Shown: positions 8,683-17,063 of the stretch, one piece after another
Layout of the letters: each line of letters starts with the position of its first letter
Position numbering within the stretch: the stretch's first letter is position 1
NCBI RefSeq assembly: GCF_014279755.1
Contig: NZ_CP047951.1
Span: forward strand, 124,001 to 188,000
Source of the DNA: Synechococcus sp. PROS-U-1
GTDB taxonomy: Bacteria > Cyanobacteriota > Cyanobacteriia > PCC-6307 > Cyanobiaceae
Length of the DNA: 64,000 nucleotides
Direction of reading: 5' to 3'
Translations under genes and position numbers: made by a program
Notes under the pieces: model-generated
The model's input: the letters and a program-made list of their open reading frames with translations, nothing else
What the model was told of the DNA's origin: nothing
Databases searched by the model: none

Positions 8683-9942
8683 ATGCCCCCTTCCGCTCCG
8701 ATTACAGAAGAATCCAAGTCCAAGAAGAAACTGCAGGTGTGGGACGGCAGTGCCGCCATGGTCGAGCAGGGCCGGCACTGGTCCAGTGCCCTGATCTGGA
8801 CCTTCGCCTTATTGTTCGGCTCCACGTTGCTCTGGGCCTTCACTGCGAAGCTAGATCAGACCATCACGGTGCGTGGTCGCATCGTTCCCGCCGGTCGTGT
8901 GCGCGACGTTGAATCCCCCAGTGCTGGCGTGATCAGCCAGGTTCATGTCACCGAAGGTCAGTTGATTGCTCGCGGTGATCCGCTGTTCACAGTGGAGGCC
9001 AAGGGCTTGTCCAGCCGTCGCCAGGCCTTGCTCAGCACCGTTCAGCTGCTCGACCTCCAGGCCGAGGGCATGCAGGGCATCCTCTCCAGTGGTGGAGATC
9101 CCGATCGCTTGCCTCCCCTGCCCACGGTTCCGGTGGTGGCCGATCCCGACCAGGCCTCCAAGCTGCTCACCGCCAACCAGCAGGCCCTTCAGATGCGCTC
9201 GCAGCTGGTGCAGCTGGCCAACAAGCTGGCCAGCGCACGCCAGACCTTGGAACTAAAGACAGCTATTGCCGCCGATATGAAGCCGTTGTTTGATTCTGGT
9301 GGCATGTCTCGCAATGCCTACCTCGAGCAGCTCAACCGCCTGCAGGAGATCAAATCGAACGTCGCAAATCTGGAGGAGGAACGCTCCAAGGTGATGGGTC
9401 AGGTGGCCAGCCAGCTCAACCAGACCAACCGTCAGCTGCTTGGCCTCCGCGCTGAACTGGAGGGGCTTAAGGAATCGATCTCCTACCGGACGGTCAAGGC
9501 GCCGAGCGCCGGCCAGGTGTTCGACACCGCCATCAAACGATCGGATGTGGTCAACACATCCGAAATCGCCCTCAAGATCGTTCCCCGCAACCGGCTTGAG
9601 GCCAGTGTCAACATCCAGGATAGAGACATCGGTTTCGTCAAGTTGGGCATGCCCGCCAGCGTCTCTGTTGACTCCTTCCCTTCTGGAGAATTCGGCTATA
9701 TCACCGGTGAAGTGAAAAGCCTCGGCCTGGATGCCCTACCCCCCACCCAGGAGACCCAGGCCTACAGCTTCCCGGCGAGCATCAGCCTCGATCAGCAGGA
9801 GGTTCTGGCTGGTGACAACAAGCTCAACCTGCAGAGCGGCATGGCCGTGAGTGCCAACATTAAACTGCGTTCCCGCCCGGTGATCAGCATCGTCACCGAC
9901 ATGTTCACCAAGCAGTTGGAGGGTGTGAAGCGCTTCCGCTGA
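8683..9942 (+). CDS. HlyD-family membrane fusion protein
   Basis: 419 residues from ATG 8683, one base after the exporter stop; an overlapping TTG at 8674 is an alternative. One membrane helix (about residues 34-55), then the beta-barrel/lipoyl strands (TVRGRIVPAG, AGVISQVHVTEGQLIARGD), a long coiled coil (about 120-280) and the returning half-lipoyl motif with VKAPSAGQVF. This is the periplasmic adaptor that links the inner-membrane ATPase to an outer-membrane channel in type I secretion. It lies in the same operon as the exporter. Its stop directly abuts the stop of the convergent glycosyltransferase, with no spacer. Confidence 0.9.
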   Translation: MPPSAPITEESKSKKKLQVWDGSAAMVEQGRHWSSALIWTFALLFGSTLLWAFTAKLDQTITVRGRIVPAGRVRDVESPSAGVISQVHVTEGQLIARGDPLFTVEAKGLSSRRQALLSTVQLLDLQAEGMQGILSSGGDPDRLPPLPTVPVVADPDQASKLLTANQQALQMRSQLVQLANKLASARQTLELKTAIAADMKPLFDSGGMSRNAYLEQLNRLQEIKSNVANLEEERSKVMGQVASQLNQTNRQLLGLRAELEGLKESISYRTVKAPSAGQVFDTAIKRSDVVNTSEIALKIVPRNRLEASVNIQDRDIGFVKLGMPASVSVDSFPSGEFGYITGEVKSLGLDALPPTQETQAYSFPASISLDQQEVLAGDNKLNLQSGMAVSANIKLRSRPVISIVTDMFTKQLEGVKRFR

Positions 9943-11088
9943 TCAGCGTTGCTTCGCCAGCACCCGCTCGTAGAGCCTTTCGGTGGCATCCGCGGTGCGT
10001 TCCCAGTTGAATTCCTCCAGAATTCGCCTCTTCAGCCGTACTGGACGTTGATCGGTCCGGCCCGCCTGCCAGGCCCCCACCACGGCATCACGGATCGAAT
10101 CCGGGTTGGCTGGATCCGCCCACCAGCAGTCGTTGCGCAGATATTCAAGCTCGTGGCCGAAGGTGCTGCCCACCACCGGTGCTCCGGCCAGGGCCGCTTC
10201 CAGGGTCACGAGGCCGCAGGTCTCCATCCAGCTGGTGAGCACGTGCACCGATGAGGCGGCATAGGCCGACGCAAGCAGCTCCTGCGGCAGGTGGTCGATG
10301 ATCGTCAGCCGGTTGCCGAGGATCTCGCGGCAGCGATCGGCAAAGCCCTGCCAGCTGCGGGTCTTGCCGATCAGCACGAGCGGCAGGTTGGTGTTGCGCA
10401 GGGCCCAGCAGAGCATCAGTTGGTTCTTCGCCGGTTCGATCCTGCCGGCCTGCACCACAAACGGACCCTGAATGCCGAACTTCTGCCGGAACGGCTCGGG
10501 GTCCGCATCCAGGAACAGCCGTGGATCGACGCCGTAATGCGCGATCTCGAAGCAGTCGCCGCACCAGTGCAGGTCTTGCTGCACCGCCTTCAGTTCCAGA
10601 AAGCTGTTGGGCAGCAAACCATCCACCCCCTGCAGCAGGGCGCCGACCCGCTTCATCCAGCTCATGTCGCGGCTGCCGCGACCATCGGCCTCGATGCTGC
10701 CGTCATCCAGATGCACCGTCAGCTCCCGTCCGATCAGCTGGCGCAGCCCTTGATCCGCTTGAGCCCCGGGCTCCTGCACCAGTCGGTTCACCACGGCCAT
10801 GCTGCCGCGGCTGCCCCAGATCGCCTGGGGGATCGACACCCAGATCGGCGACACCACTGTGGGCACGCCAGCGGCCCGGCAGGCGGCGATCTGCTGCTCG
10901 AAGGACTGCGGTGCCCGGCAGTTGAAGATGTGCACCAGATCGAACTCCCTTGGATCCGGCTGGTCGCTGTTCACGGCCACCACCTGATGGCCCCGGTTCG
11001 CCAGGCGTTGGGCCGTTTCGCGGATCTGCACGCCATCGCCTCCGCCCATGGAGTCGGCGCCACCGTGGTTGACGAACAGGATCTTCAT
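9943..11088 (-). CDS. Glycosyltransferase family 4
   Basis: 381 residues. I chose ATG 11088 because a GGCGGAG ribosome site precedes it and the protein then starts with MKILFVNHGG, a typical first GT-B strand; an upstream GTG at 11106 would add six residues. Two Rossmann halves: an acceptor half (LVHIFNC, VVSPIWVSIP) and a donor half with FVVQAGRIEPAKN and the E-x7-E motif in ETCGLVTLEAA. A retaining hexosyl transfer from a nucleotide sugar to a surface glycan is likely by family; donor and acceptor are unknown. It is divergent from the GT9 gene at 11115 across 26 bp, so the two promoters must overlap or lie inside genes. Confidence 0.85.
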   Translation of the reverse strand: MKILFVNHGGADSMGGGDGVQIRETAQRLANRGHQVVAVNSDQPDPREFDLVHIFNCRAPQSFEQQIAACRAAGVPTVVSPIWVSIPQAIWGSRGSMAVVNRLVQEPGAQADQGLRQLIGRELTVHLDDGSIEADGRGSRDMSWMKRVGALLQGVDGLLPNSFLELKAVQQDLHWCGDCFEIAHYGVDPRLFLDADPEPFRQKFGIQGPFVVQAGRIEPAKNQLMLCWALRNTNLPLVLIGKTRSWQGFADRCREILGNRLTIIDHLPQELLASAYAASSVHVLTSWMETCGLVTLEAALAGAPVVGSTFGHELEYLRNDCWWADPANPDSIRDAVVGAWQAGRTDQRPVRLKRRILEEFNWERTADATERLYERVLAKQR

Positions 11089-11114
11089 GGAACTCCGCCG
11101 GATCACGGGTCAAA

Positions 11115-12272
11115 ATGACCCGTCGCCCAGTGAACTTAATGCCGGTGCTGCAGCGTTATTGCGGAGAGCCGCTGGGAGACCGCCCCCATATGGTGGTGCT
11201 CGGCTCTTGCAAGGTGGGCAACTTCGTGGTGAGCACGCCCGTGCTCCAGGGATTGCGTGCTCGCTTCCCCGATGCCGTGATCGGGTTCCTCGGCAGTGAG
11301 GTCACCGCTGCTTTTGAAACCGCGCTCGAGAGCATCGACTGGCGTCATAGCTGGGATGCCTCGGCAGCCGATGCCGGTCTGCAGTTGCAGCAGCAGCTGG
11401 CCCAGCACAGGCAACACCACGGTCCCATCGCTCTTGCGGTGAATCTGGATGGGTTCAATCCGGTGACCTGCACCCTCGTTCCTTGGCTGCAGCCTCGCTA
11501 TGTGGCCGGGGGCAGCCTCAGTGCCAACCTGCGCCGCTCGCTCCCCTGGGGTGATCAGCCCCAGCAACGCTTTCTGGCGGATCCGGACTGGGACAGCCCG
11601 ACATTCCTGGCCCGTTATGAGGGCGTCTTCGCCAGCAACTACATCGCTGAGTTGTTCGCGCAGCTCGCCTATGTGGCTGATCACGTGGATGTGACGGCGA
11701 TCGAGCTGCCGTGTGAGCCACCGCCGTTTGCGGTGCCCGATGTGCTGGTTCACTGCACCACGGCTCGCGGTGCCAAGGTCTGGCCCTTCTCCGCCTGGCG
11801 TCAGGTGATTGATCACCTCAGTGCCCACGGCGTCAGTGTGGGCCTGGTGGGGAGTCCGCCGGCAGCTCAGAAGGAGGCTTACAACGCCGGTGACGGTGAG
11901 GACGCCCTGCTGGAGCAGACGGCTCTGATCGATCTGCGCGGCCGCACCAGCCTGATTCAGCTGGCCGGGGCCTGCGCCCAGGCCAAAGCGGTGGTGAGTG
12001 TGGATGCTGGCCCACTGCACATCGCAGCTGCCGTCGGCGTGCCCACCCTGGCGGTGGTCGGCAACGATGCCGATGGCGTCGGCGCCAGTCCGGTGCGTCT
12101 GTGGTTGCCCCGCTGCGCCAATGTCACGCGCACGGTGTCGGAGCGTCATTGCGACGCCTGTGCTGAGAACCGCTTCCGCAATGACGACTGCCTGGTGGAT
12201 GGGCATCCCTGCATGGCCGGCGTGCGTCCTGCGCAGGTGATTGATTGGCTGGATCGCAGCCTGGCCGGATGA
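11115..12272 (+). CDS. Glycosyltransferase family 9 (heptosyltransferase-like)
   Basis: 385 residues, ATG start. N-terminal VLGSCKVGNFVVSTPVLQGL matches the GT9 opening motif, and the C-terminal half has VVSVDAGPLHIAAAVGVPTLAVVG, the donor-binding signature of ADP-heptose transferases. The family adds sugars to lipopolysaccharide core or related glycans from ADP- or NDP-linked donors. Four cysteines near the C-terminus (CDACAENRF, DDCLVDGHPCM) are unusual and may bind a metal. The stop overlaps the next start by ATGA, which couples it to the GT2-sulfotransferase fusion. Confidence 0.85.
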   Translation: MTRRPVNLMPVLQRYCGEPLGDRPHMVVLGSCKVGNFVVSTPVLQGLRARFPDAVIGFLGSEVTAAFETALESIDWRHSWDASAADAGLQLQQQLAQHRQHHGPIALAVNLDGFNPVTCTLVPWLQPRYVAGGSLSANLRRSLPWGDQPQQRFLADPDWDSPTFLARYEGVFASNYIAELFAQLAYVADHVDVTAIELPCEPPPFAVPDVLVHCTTARGAKVWPFSAWRQVIDHLSAHGVSVGLVGSPPAAQKEAYNAGDGEDALLEQTALIDLRGRTSLIQLAGACAQAKAVVSVDAGPLHIAAAVGVPTLAVVGNDADGVGASPVRLWLPRCANVTRTVSERHCDACAENRFRNDDCLVDGHPCMAGVRPAQVIDWLDRSLAG

Positions 12273-13936
12273 CCCGGCCCAGGCTTTCCGTTGTGGTGGC
12301 GGTCTACAACATGCGCCGGGAGGCTCCGCGCACCTTGCAGACGCTCGCCGCCGCGTATCAGGACGTTCCCCGGGATGCCTACGAGCTGATCGTGGTGGAG
12401 AACGGCTCCACCGATCCCCTTGGTGCGGAGGCGGTTGCAGCGATCGATCCCAGCTTTCAGTACCGCTGGAGCGAGCCCGGCAATCCCTCCCCCGCAGCGG
12501 CGATCAATGCCGCAGTGCGCCAGAGCCGTGGGGAGGCGGTGGCGCTGCTGATTGATGGCGCCCGCATGCTGTCGCCGGGGTTCCTGCGCTACAGCCTGCT
12601 GGCCCTGCAGGCCTACCGCCGGCCGCTGATCAGCACCCTGGGTTGTCACCTGGGCGCTCGGCCTCAGCAGCAGGCCGTGCGGGAGGGTTACGACGCGGCC
12701 GCGGAAGATCAGCTGCTGGCGTCGGTGCCCTGGCAGCGGAATGGCTACAGCCTGTTCCGGATCGCCTGTTTGGCCGGGTCGTCCAAGTACGGGATCCTGG
12801 CGCCGCTGGCGGAAAGCAATGCGCTGGTGATGCGCCGCCAGATGTTCGATGAGCTGGGTGGTCTGGAGGAGGGATTCACCAGTCCGGGTGGTGGTTTGGT
12901 GAACCTCGACTTCTACCAGCGAGCCCAGGCGCTGCCGGGGGTGCAGCTGGTCACCCTGCTCGGGGAAGCCAGTTTTCACCAGATTCATGGTGGTGCTACT
13001 ACCGGAGCGGCCAACCGCTGGCAGGCGATGACGGCGGAATACGCCGCCCTGCGGGGGAGGCCGTTCGATCCGTATCCGCGCCCCTGGCCACGGCCGGATT
13101 TTCTGGGGCAGATCCGCCCTCTGTTCCGCCCCTGGCTGCGGCGGGCTTTGGCGGAACTGCGCCCGCTCGAGCAGGCCCAACCCGGATTGGCCTATGCCGA
13201 CAGTCCCCATCCGGAGCGCTTTGCGGCCCCCCCGCAGCGGGTGTTGGCGGTGCTCGGTATGCACCGCAGCGGAACCAGCATGCTCACCGGCACGCTCCAG
13301 GAAGCGGGTCTTGTGCTGGGGGATGTGGTGACGGCAGCACCCCACAACCGCAAGGGCAATCGAGAGGCGTTGCCGATCCGCACCCTCCACGACGATCTGC
13401 TGGCCTCTGCCGGTGGCGACTGGAAAAGCCCCCCGGAGGCAGTGGTCTGGCGGCCGGTGCACCGGCTGCTGCGGGATGCCCTGATCGAACGCTTCGCCAA
13501 TCAACCCCTCTGGGGTTTCAAGGACCCCCGCAGCCTGTTCTGCCTGGAGGGTTGGCGCGAAGCGCTGCCGCAGCTAGAGGCCGTTGCGATCGTGCGTCAT
13601 CCCCTGGAGGTGGCTGCGTCGTTGCAGGCCCGGGACGGCCTGCCCCTCGCCGATGGGATGGCGTTGTGGGAGCGCTACAACCGCCGCCTGCTCCACTGGA
13701 TCGAGCAGTTCGACTGCCCCCTGCTGGTGTTTGAGCCCGAAGCGGAGGGGATCAAGCAGCAGCTGGCGGGCTTGATCAAGACGCTTGACCTGCCCCGTCA
13801 GCTCGGCCCTGAGGAGCTGCGCTTTTTCGCCAGCGAACTCCGCCATCAAGGTCTTGCTGCCCGCGAGCAGGGCATCCTCCCGGCTTCGGCTCGCCGGCTC
13901 CATCAACAACTGCTGGAGCGGGCTATTCAGGCCTGA
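12269..13936 (+). CDS. Fused GT2 glycosyltransferase and sulfotransferase
   Basis: 555 residues from ATG 12269, which overlaps the preceding stop. Residues about 1-260 are a GT-A family 2 domain (RLSVVVAVYNMRRE, LIVVENGSTD, LLIDGARML, and a large GG-x-LVNLDFYQR acceptor segment). Residues about 315-540 are a P-loop sulfotransferase-like domain: VLGMHRSGTSMLTGTL for the PAPS 5'-phosphosulfate site and AIVRHPLEVAASL for the 3'-phosphate site. The likely role is to add a sugar and sulfate it, or two sequential steps on one surface glycan. The fusion order is clear in one uninterrupted frame. The 3' end overlaps the convergent gene by 10 bp. Confidence 0.8.
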   Translation: MTRPRLSVVVAVYNMRREAPRTLQTLAAAYQDVPRDAYELIVVENGSTDPLGAEAVAAIDPSFQYRWSEPGNPSPAAAINAAVRQSRGEAVALLIDGARMLSPGFLRYSLLALQAYRRPLISTLGCHLGARPQQQAVREGYDAAAEDQLLASVPWQRNGYSLFRIACLAGSSKYGILAPLAESNALVMRRQMFDELGGLEEGFTSPGGGLVNLDFYQRAQALPGVQLVTLLGEASFHQIHGGATTGAANRWQAMTAEYAALRGRPFDPYPRPWPRPDFLGQIRPLFRPWLRRALAELRPLEQAQPGLAYADSPHPERFAAPPQRVLAVLGMHRSGTSMLTGTLQEAGLVLGDVVTAAPHNRKGNREALPIRTLHDDLLASAGGDWKSPPEAVVWRPVHRLLRDALIERFANQPLWGFKDPRSLFCLEGWREALPQLEAVAIVRHPLEVAASLQARDGLPLADGMALWERYNRRLLHWIEQFDCPLLVFEPEAEGIKQQLAGLIKTLDLPRQLGPEELRFFASELRHQGLAAREQGILPASARRLHQQLLERAIQA

Positions 13937-14799
13937 GGGGTCTCTGCTTCGAAACGGTGGCGGGTCCAGAGCTGGTCCTGATGGCGCACCATTAGGAAGC
14001 GGTAATGCTCCGGCACCGGCTTCATCACCTTCAGCACCGGCAGCAGGATGCCGCTGCCCGCTTGTTCCAGGGGGCCGGAGAGCTGGAAGTCCGAGCTCCA
14101 GTGCCGCGGCTCCCAGAAGTTCCTCACCTTCTGAGCCTGCTCGCGGGTGAGGAAATAGCAGCCGGAATGGGGATTGGTGGCGCGGTAGAAGCGCCGCTCA
14201 CCCAGGGGCCAGGCCATGGCCACGGTTTCGCCGGTGTCCCAGAACAGATCCGGCCGACCGCCATCGGGGTCCCCCGAGAGGATCACATCCCCGCGGCCGG
14301 GGATCTGCTCGCAGCGGTGAGGCAGAAAGGCGAACGCGCCGCCACTACAGCCCACCAGCCAGCGGATCTTGTGGAAGAACTCCGGGTCTTCGATCAGCAG
14401 GTCGTCCTCCATGTAACCGACCACGTCGTAATCGGCGGCCTGCTCGATCACCCGCCGTGAGGCCAGCATCGGCATCTTGGTGCGGTCCTCCAGCGCTGCC
14501 CCGATCAGCTGCACGCCGTCGCAGGGGCTGAGCTGGTCCGCCAGGGTCGTCGCCGGATCGGTGAACACCTGAATGGTGAGGTCGATGCCCATCGCGCTCT
14601 GCAGCTCACGCGTCACCACCGGTTTCTGCAGGCCCAGGGAGGCGTGGATCCAGTAGCGGCGGCTGAGCCGGTTCCAGTTGCCTTCCGTGGCGGTGCGCAG
14701 GGCTGCCGTTTTCAGCGCCCGCTTCTCTTCCGTCTGCGACGAGTAGAGCGAGCCAGCCTTGGGGGCGAACACATGGGGAATCCCCAGCAGCACTCTCAT
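13927..14799 (-). CDS. Putative GT-A-type glycosyltransferase, cyanobacterial conserved protein
   Basis: 290 residues, ATG start. I do not recognise the family by name. It opens with MRVLLGIPHVF and has VVGYMEDDLLIEDPEFF, which looks like the DxD metal/nucleotide-sugar site of GT-A enzymes, followed by GCYFLTREQA and a WSSDFQLSGPLEQAG segment where a catalytic acidic residue could sit. The surrounding genes are glycan enzymes, which supports the call. It overlaps the sulfotransferase by ATGA (14796-14799) and sits downstream of it in a two-gene operon. The call is inference from motif and context. Confidence 0.55.
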   Translation of the reverse strand: MRVLLGIPHVFAPKAGSLYSSQTEEKRALKTAALRTATEGNWNRLSRRYWIHASLGLQKPVVTRELQSAMGIDLTIQVFTDPATTLADQLSPCDGVQLIGAALEDRTKMPMLASRRVIEQAADYDVVGYMEDDLLIEDPEFFHKIRWLVGCSGGAFAFLPHRCEQIPGRGDVILSGDPDGGRPDLFWDTGETVAMAWPLGERRFYRATNPHSGCYFLTREQAQKVRNFWEPRHWSSDFQLSGPLEQAGSGILLPVLKVMKPVPEHYRFLMVRHQDQLWTRHRFEAETPQA

Positions 14800-15611
14800 G
14801 GGTCGGTGGGGGTTTGCCAGTGCCGGAGGTCCCAGCCAAGCATGGCCTCCAGGTTGGCGATTTCCGGTGCGTACAGCCGTTGCAGGGCGTCGCGCACAGC
14901 TGTGGGGGCTTTGTTTGGGATCGTCTCGGGCTGGGGCAGGGGTCGATTCGGGGTCTGCTCCGGAACCGACCGCCAGGAGATCACCGATTGGGCCCCTTCA
15001 AACGGCAGTGGCTCCACACCGAGGTGGGCATGGATCCGCGCCAGGGTTGTGGCGGGCTGCTCCATCAGCTCCTCCTGGCGCAGCAGCAGCAGCTGCTCGC
15101 GCGGAAAGTAGCGCCACACCCGCCGGATCTGTTCGCTGTACAGGCCGCGGCTGAGGTATGAACGCACCCGGTGCTGAAGCGGCAGGGACTCGCGGCAGCG
15201 TTGTTCCTCCTCGGCCAGGGACAACGGCAGGGGGCCCCTGTCCCTGCCCTTCAGCTGCTCCATCCGCCAGTTGGCATAGGCCCGACTGATCGGATTGCGC
15301 AGGATCGCGATCAGCCGCATCGCCGGGTTGTAGCGCCAGATCCGTTCCATCGCCGGCACCCACCACAGGCTCACCGGTGTGGCTTCGCCGCAACAGCGGC
15401 CCGACTGCGTGGACGGAAAGTGACGGGCGATGGCCGCATCGATCCGATCGATGCCGGCATCACTCCAATCCGCGGCTTCGTTGTCGAACAGGTGCAGCTC
15501 CTTCACCAGCGGCAGGTCGATCTGGGGGTGCCGCCGCAGGTAATCGTGCAGAGCGCTGGTGCCGCTCTTCTGGGCTCCGCAGATCAGGAACGACAGCCGG
15601 CGGGTCTTCAC
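14796..15611 (-). CDS. Sulfotransferase family protein
   Basis: About 271 residues from GTG 15611, which gives MKTRRLSFLICGAQKSGTSA, placing the P-loop at the N-terminus as usual in the family. The in-frame ATG at 15674 would add 21 residues and overlap the divergent oxygenase start. The 5'-PSB loop is GAQKSGTSALHDYL and the 3'-PB motif is LRNPISRAYANW. It should transfer sulfate from PAPS to a carbohydrate or protein in the cytoplasm before export. It is the second sulfotransferase domain within 2 kb. It is the first gene of a minus-strand pair with the GT-A-like gene. Confidence 0.8.
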   Translation of the reverse strand: MKTRRLSFLICGAQKSGTSALHDYLRRHPQIDLPLVKELHLFDNEAADWSDAGIDRIDAAIARHFPSTQSGRCCGEATPVSLWWVPAMERIWRYNPAMRLIAILRNPISRAYANWRMEQLKGRDRGPLPLSLAEEEQRCRESLPLQHRVRSYLSRGLYSEQIRRVWRYFPREQLLLLRQEELMEQPATTLARIHAHLGVEPLPFEGAQSVISWRSVPEQTPNRPLPQPETIPNKAPTAVRDALQRLYAPEIANLEAMLGWDLRHWQTPTDP

Positions 15612-15672
15612 GGCCTCCGATGCCGCATTGGCTGGAGTGTATGGCAGCTCTACAGCGCCTACGCTCCCGGGC

Positions 15673-16419
15673 ATGCATCGCCTCGATCCGCACCGGCTGC
15701 AGCAGCAGGCGACTTCCGCCGCCGCTGATTTCAGCGGGGCAGCCCCCTTCGCCCATGCCGTTCTGGATGGCTTCCTGCCCCAAGACCATGCCGAGGCCCT
15801 GGCCAGGGATTTTCCGGCGCCCGACGATCCGATCTGGGCCGATTGGCGCCAGCGCACTGGTCATCAGTACGGCAAGCAGGGCACTCGCAACAGCGACAAC
15901 TTTGGCTGCCTGTCCGACACCCTTTATTCCTCACTGCTGGAGTTCAACTCCAGTGTGTTCCTTCAGTTTCTGCAGCAGCTCACCGGCCTTGAGGCGTTGC
16001 TGCCGGATCCCTATTTCCAGGGAGGTGGTCTGCATCAGATCGTCAGCGGTGGGATTCTGGACATCCACACCGATTTCAACGACTACCGCCGGCTGGGCAT
16101 CTACCGGCGCTTGAACGTGCTCCTCTATCTCACGGCCGACTGGCAGCCCGGTGATGGCGGCGAGCTGGAACTCTGGAATGGTCCTCCGCCGGACGGCTCC
16201 TGCGTCAGGCAACTGCCGCCGCTGTTCAACCGTCTGGTGGTGTTCAAGACCGACAAGAGCTCGTTTCATGGCCACACCCATGAATGGATGCCCCGCGACC
16301 GCACCCGCCGCTCGATCGCCCTGTACTACTACACCTGTGATCCCGAGCCCGGCCAGCACTATGACGCCTGCACCGACTTTCAGTCCGTGGTGAAGAAGGC
16401 GTTGCCCTCGCGCAGCTGA
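15673..16419 (+). CDS. 2OG-Fe(II) oxygenase (prolyl-4-hydroxylase-like)
   Basis: 248 residues from ATG 15673. The iron-binding facial triad is visible: DIHTDFNDY gives His and Asp, and the distal SSFHGHTHEW gives the second His. RSIALYYYT supplies the 2-oxoglutarate-binding Arg. The middle strand LNVLLYLTADWQPGDGGELELW is the typical jelly-roll signature. The family hydroxylates prolyl or other residues, or small glycan precursors, using O2 and 2-oxoglutarate. In this cluster it may hydroxylate a secreted protein so that a sugar can be attached; that link is inference. It converges with the SGNH-like gene with a 40-bp overlap. Confidence 0.85.
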   Translation: MHRLDPHRLQQQATSAAADFSGAAPFAHAVLDGFLPQDHAEALARDFPAPDDPIWADWRQRTGHQYGKQGTRNSDNFGCLSDTLYSSLLEFNSSVFLQFLQQLTGLEALLPDPYFQGGGLHQIVSGGILDIHTDFNDYRRLGIYRRLNVLLYLTADWQPGDGGELELWNGPPPDGSCVRQLPPLFNRLVVFKTDKSSFHGHTHEWMPRDRTRRSIALYYYTCDPEPGQHYDACTDFQSVVKKALPSRS

Positions 16420-17063
16420 TCCAGGGTCAGGCTCCAGAAGGCATCGTTCATGTGGATCCGATCGCCGCGGGAGTAGTGCGCCAGTGTCACGCGGTTGCGG
16501 TGGCTGCTGTCCGGTTGCAGCAGCAGCTGGATGTCCCGCTCCGCGCAGAACTGTTTCAGACCCTCGATGTAGGCCGCGATGTAGGTCGTGGGGATGTCGC
16601 GGTAGTGGCCGTGGCAGTGATGGGCCTCCCAGTGGCTGTCGGCATGGGGGTAGGGATCGCACAGCAGCCAGCAACGACTCGGGGCCAGAGCTGGAAACAG
16701 CTGCAGCGGTTCGTTGAAGGCGCCATCGGGCGGCTGCAGCAGGATCCCGCCATCGCTCACGATGCAGTCGAGCAGTTCCGCTGACAGCGGCTGATGGGCC
16801 CGGAACACCTTGTGCGGCTGGATCCACTGGCCAATGAATACGATGGCGTCGTAGTGGCTGAGATCGATGCTGCGAACCGGGTGGTAGGCATTGGGCCCGA
16901 TGCAGGTTCCGCGCACCGGGTAGCGGCCGCCTCGAGCGGACCAGCGGTTGTTCTCCGGCCCTGCCGTTACATAAAAGCTGTTGTCGGCATCAGGCCAGCG
17001 CTGGAGGATGTGATCCTGTGCATGGGCCAGGTGGGATCCCCCGCACCAGAGCAGCCGTTTCAT
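16380..17063 (-). CDS. SGNH-hydrolase-like protein in surface-glycan cluster
   Basis: 227 residues, ATG start. The N-terminus MKRLLWCGGSHLAHAQD looks like the block I strand of SGNH/GDSL hydrolases (G-S at the nucleophile elbow, here followed by H), IVFIGQWIQPHK sits where block III would be, and RIHMNDAFW gives a D-x-x-x-x-H-like C-terminal region. The catalytic set is not fully convincing, so it could be a non-catalytic relative. Members near glycan clusters often remove or add acyl groups. It overlaps the GSCFA gene by ATGA (17060-17063) and forms an operon with it. Confidence 0.5.
   Translation of the reverse strand: MKRLLWCGGSHLAHAQDHILQRWPDADNSFYVTAGPENNRWSARGGRYPVRGTCIGPNAYHPVRSIDLSHYDAIVFIGQWIQPHKVFRAHQPLSAELLDCIVSDGGILLQPPDGAFNEPLQLFPALAPSRCWLLCDPYPHADSHWEAHHCHGHYRDIPTTYIAAYIEGLKQFCAERDIQLLLQPDSSHRNRVTLAHYSRGDRIHMNDAFWSLTLDQLREGNAFFTTD

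Noticed and set aside
7791-8843. 350-codon minus-strand frame opposite the exporter ATPase domain
   Set aside because: It mirrors the Walker and signature region of the ABC protein and has no motif of its own.
11136-13504. Long minus-strand frames opposite the GT9 and GT2-sulfotransferase genes
   Set aside because: Low-complexity His/Gln/Arg-rich shadows; the plus-strand genes have clear motifs.
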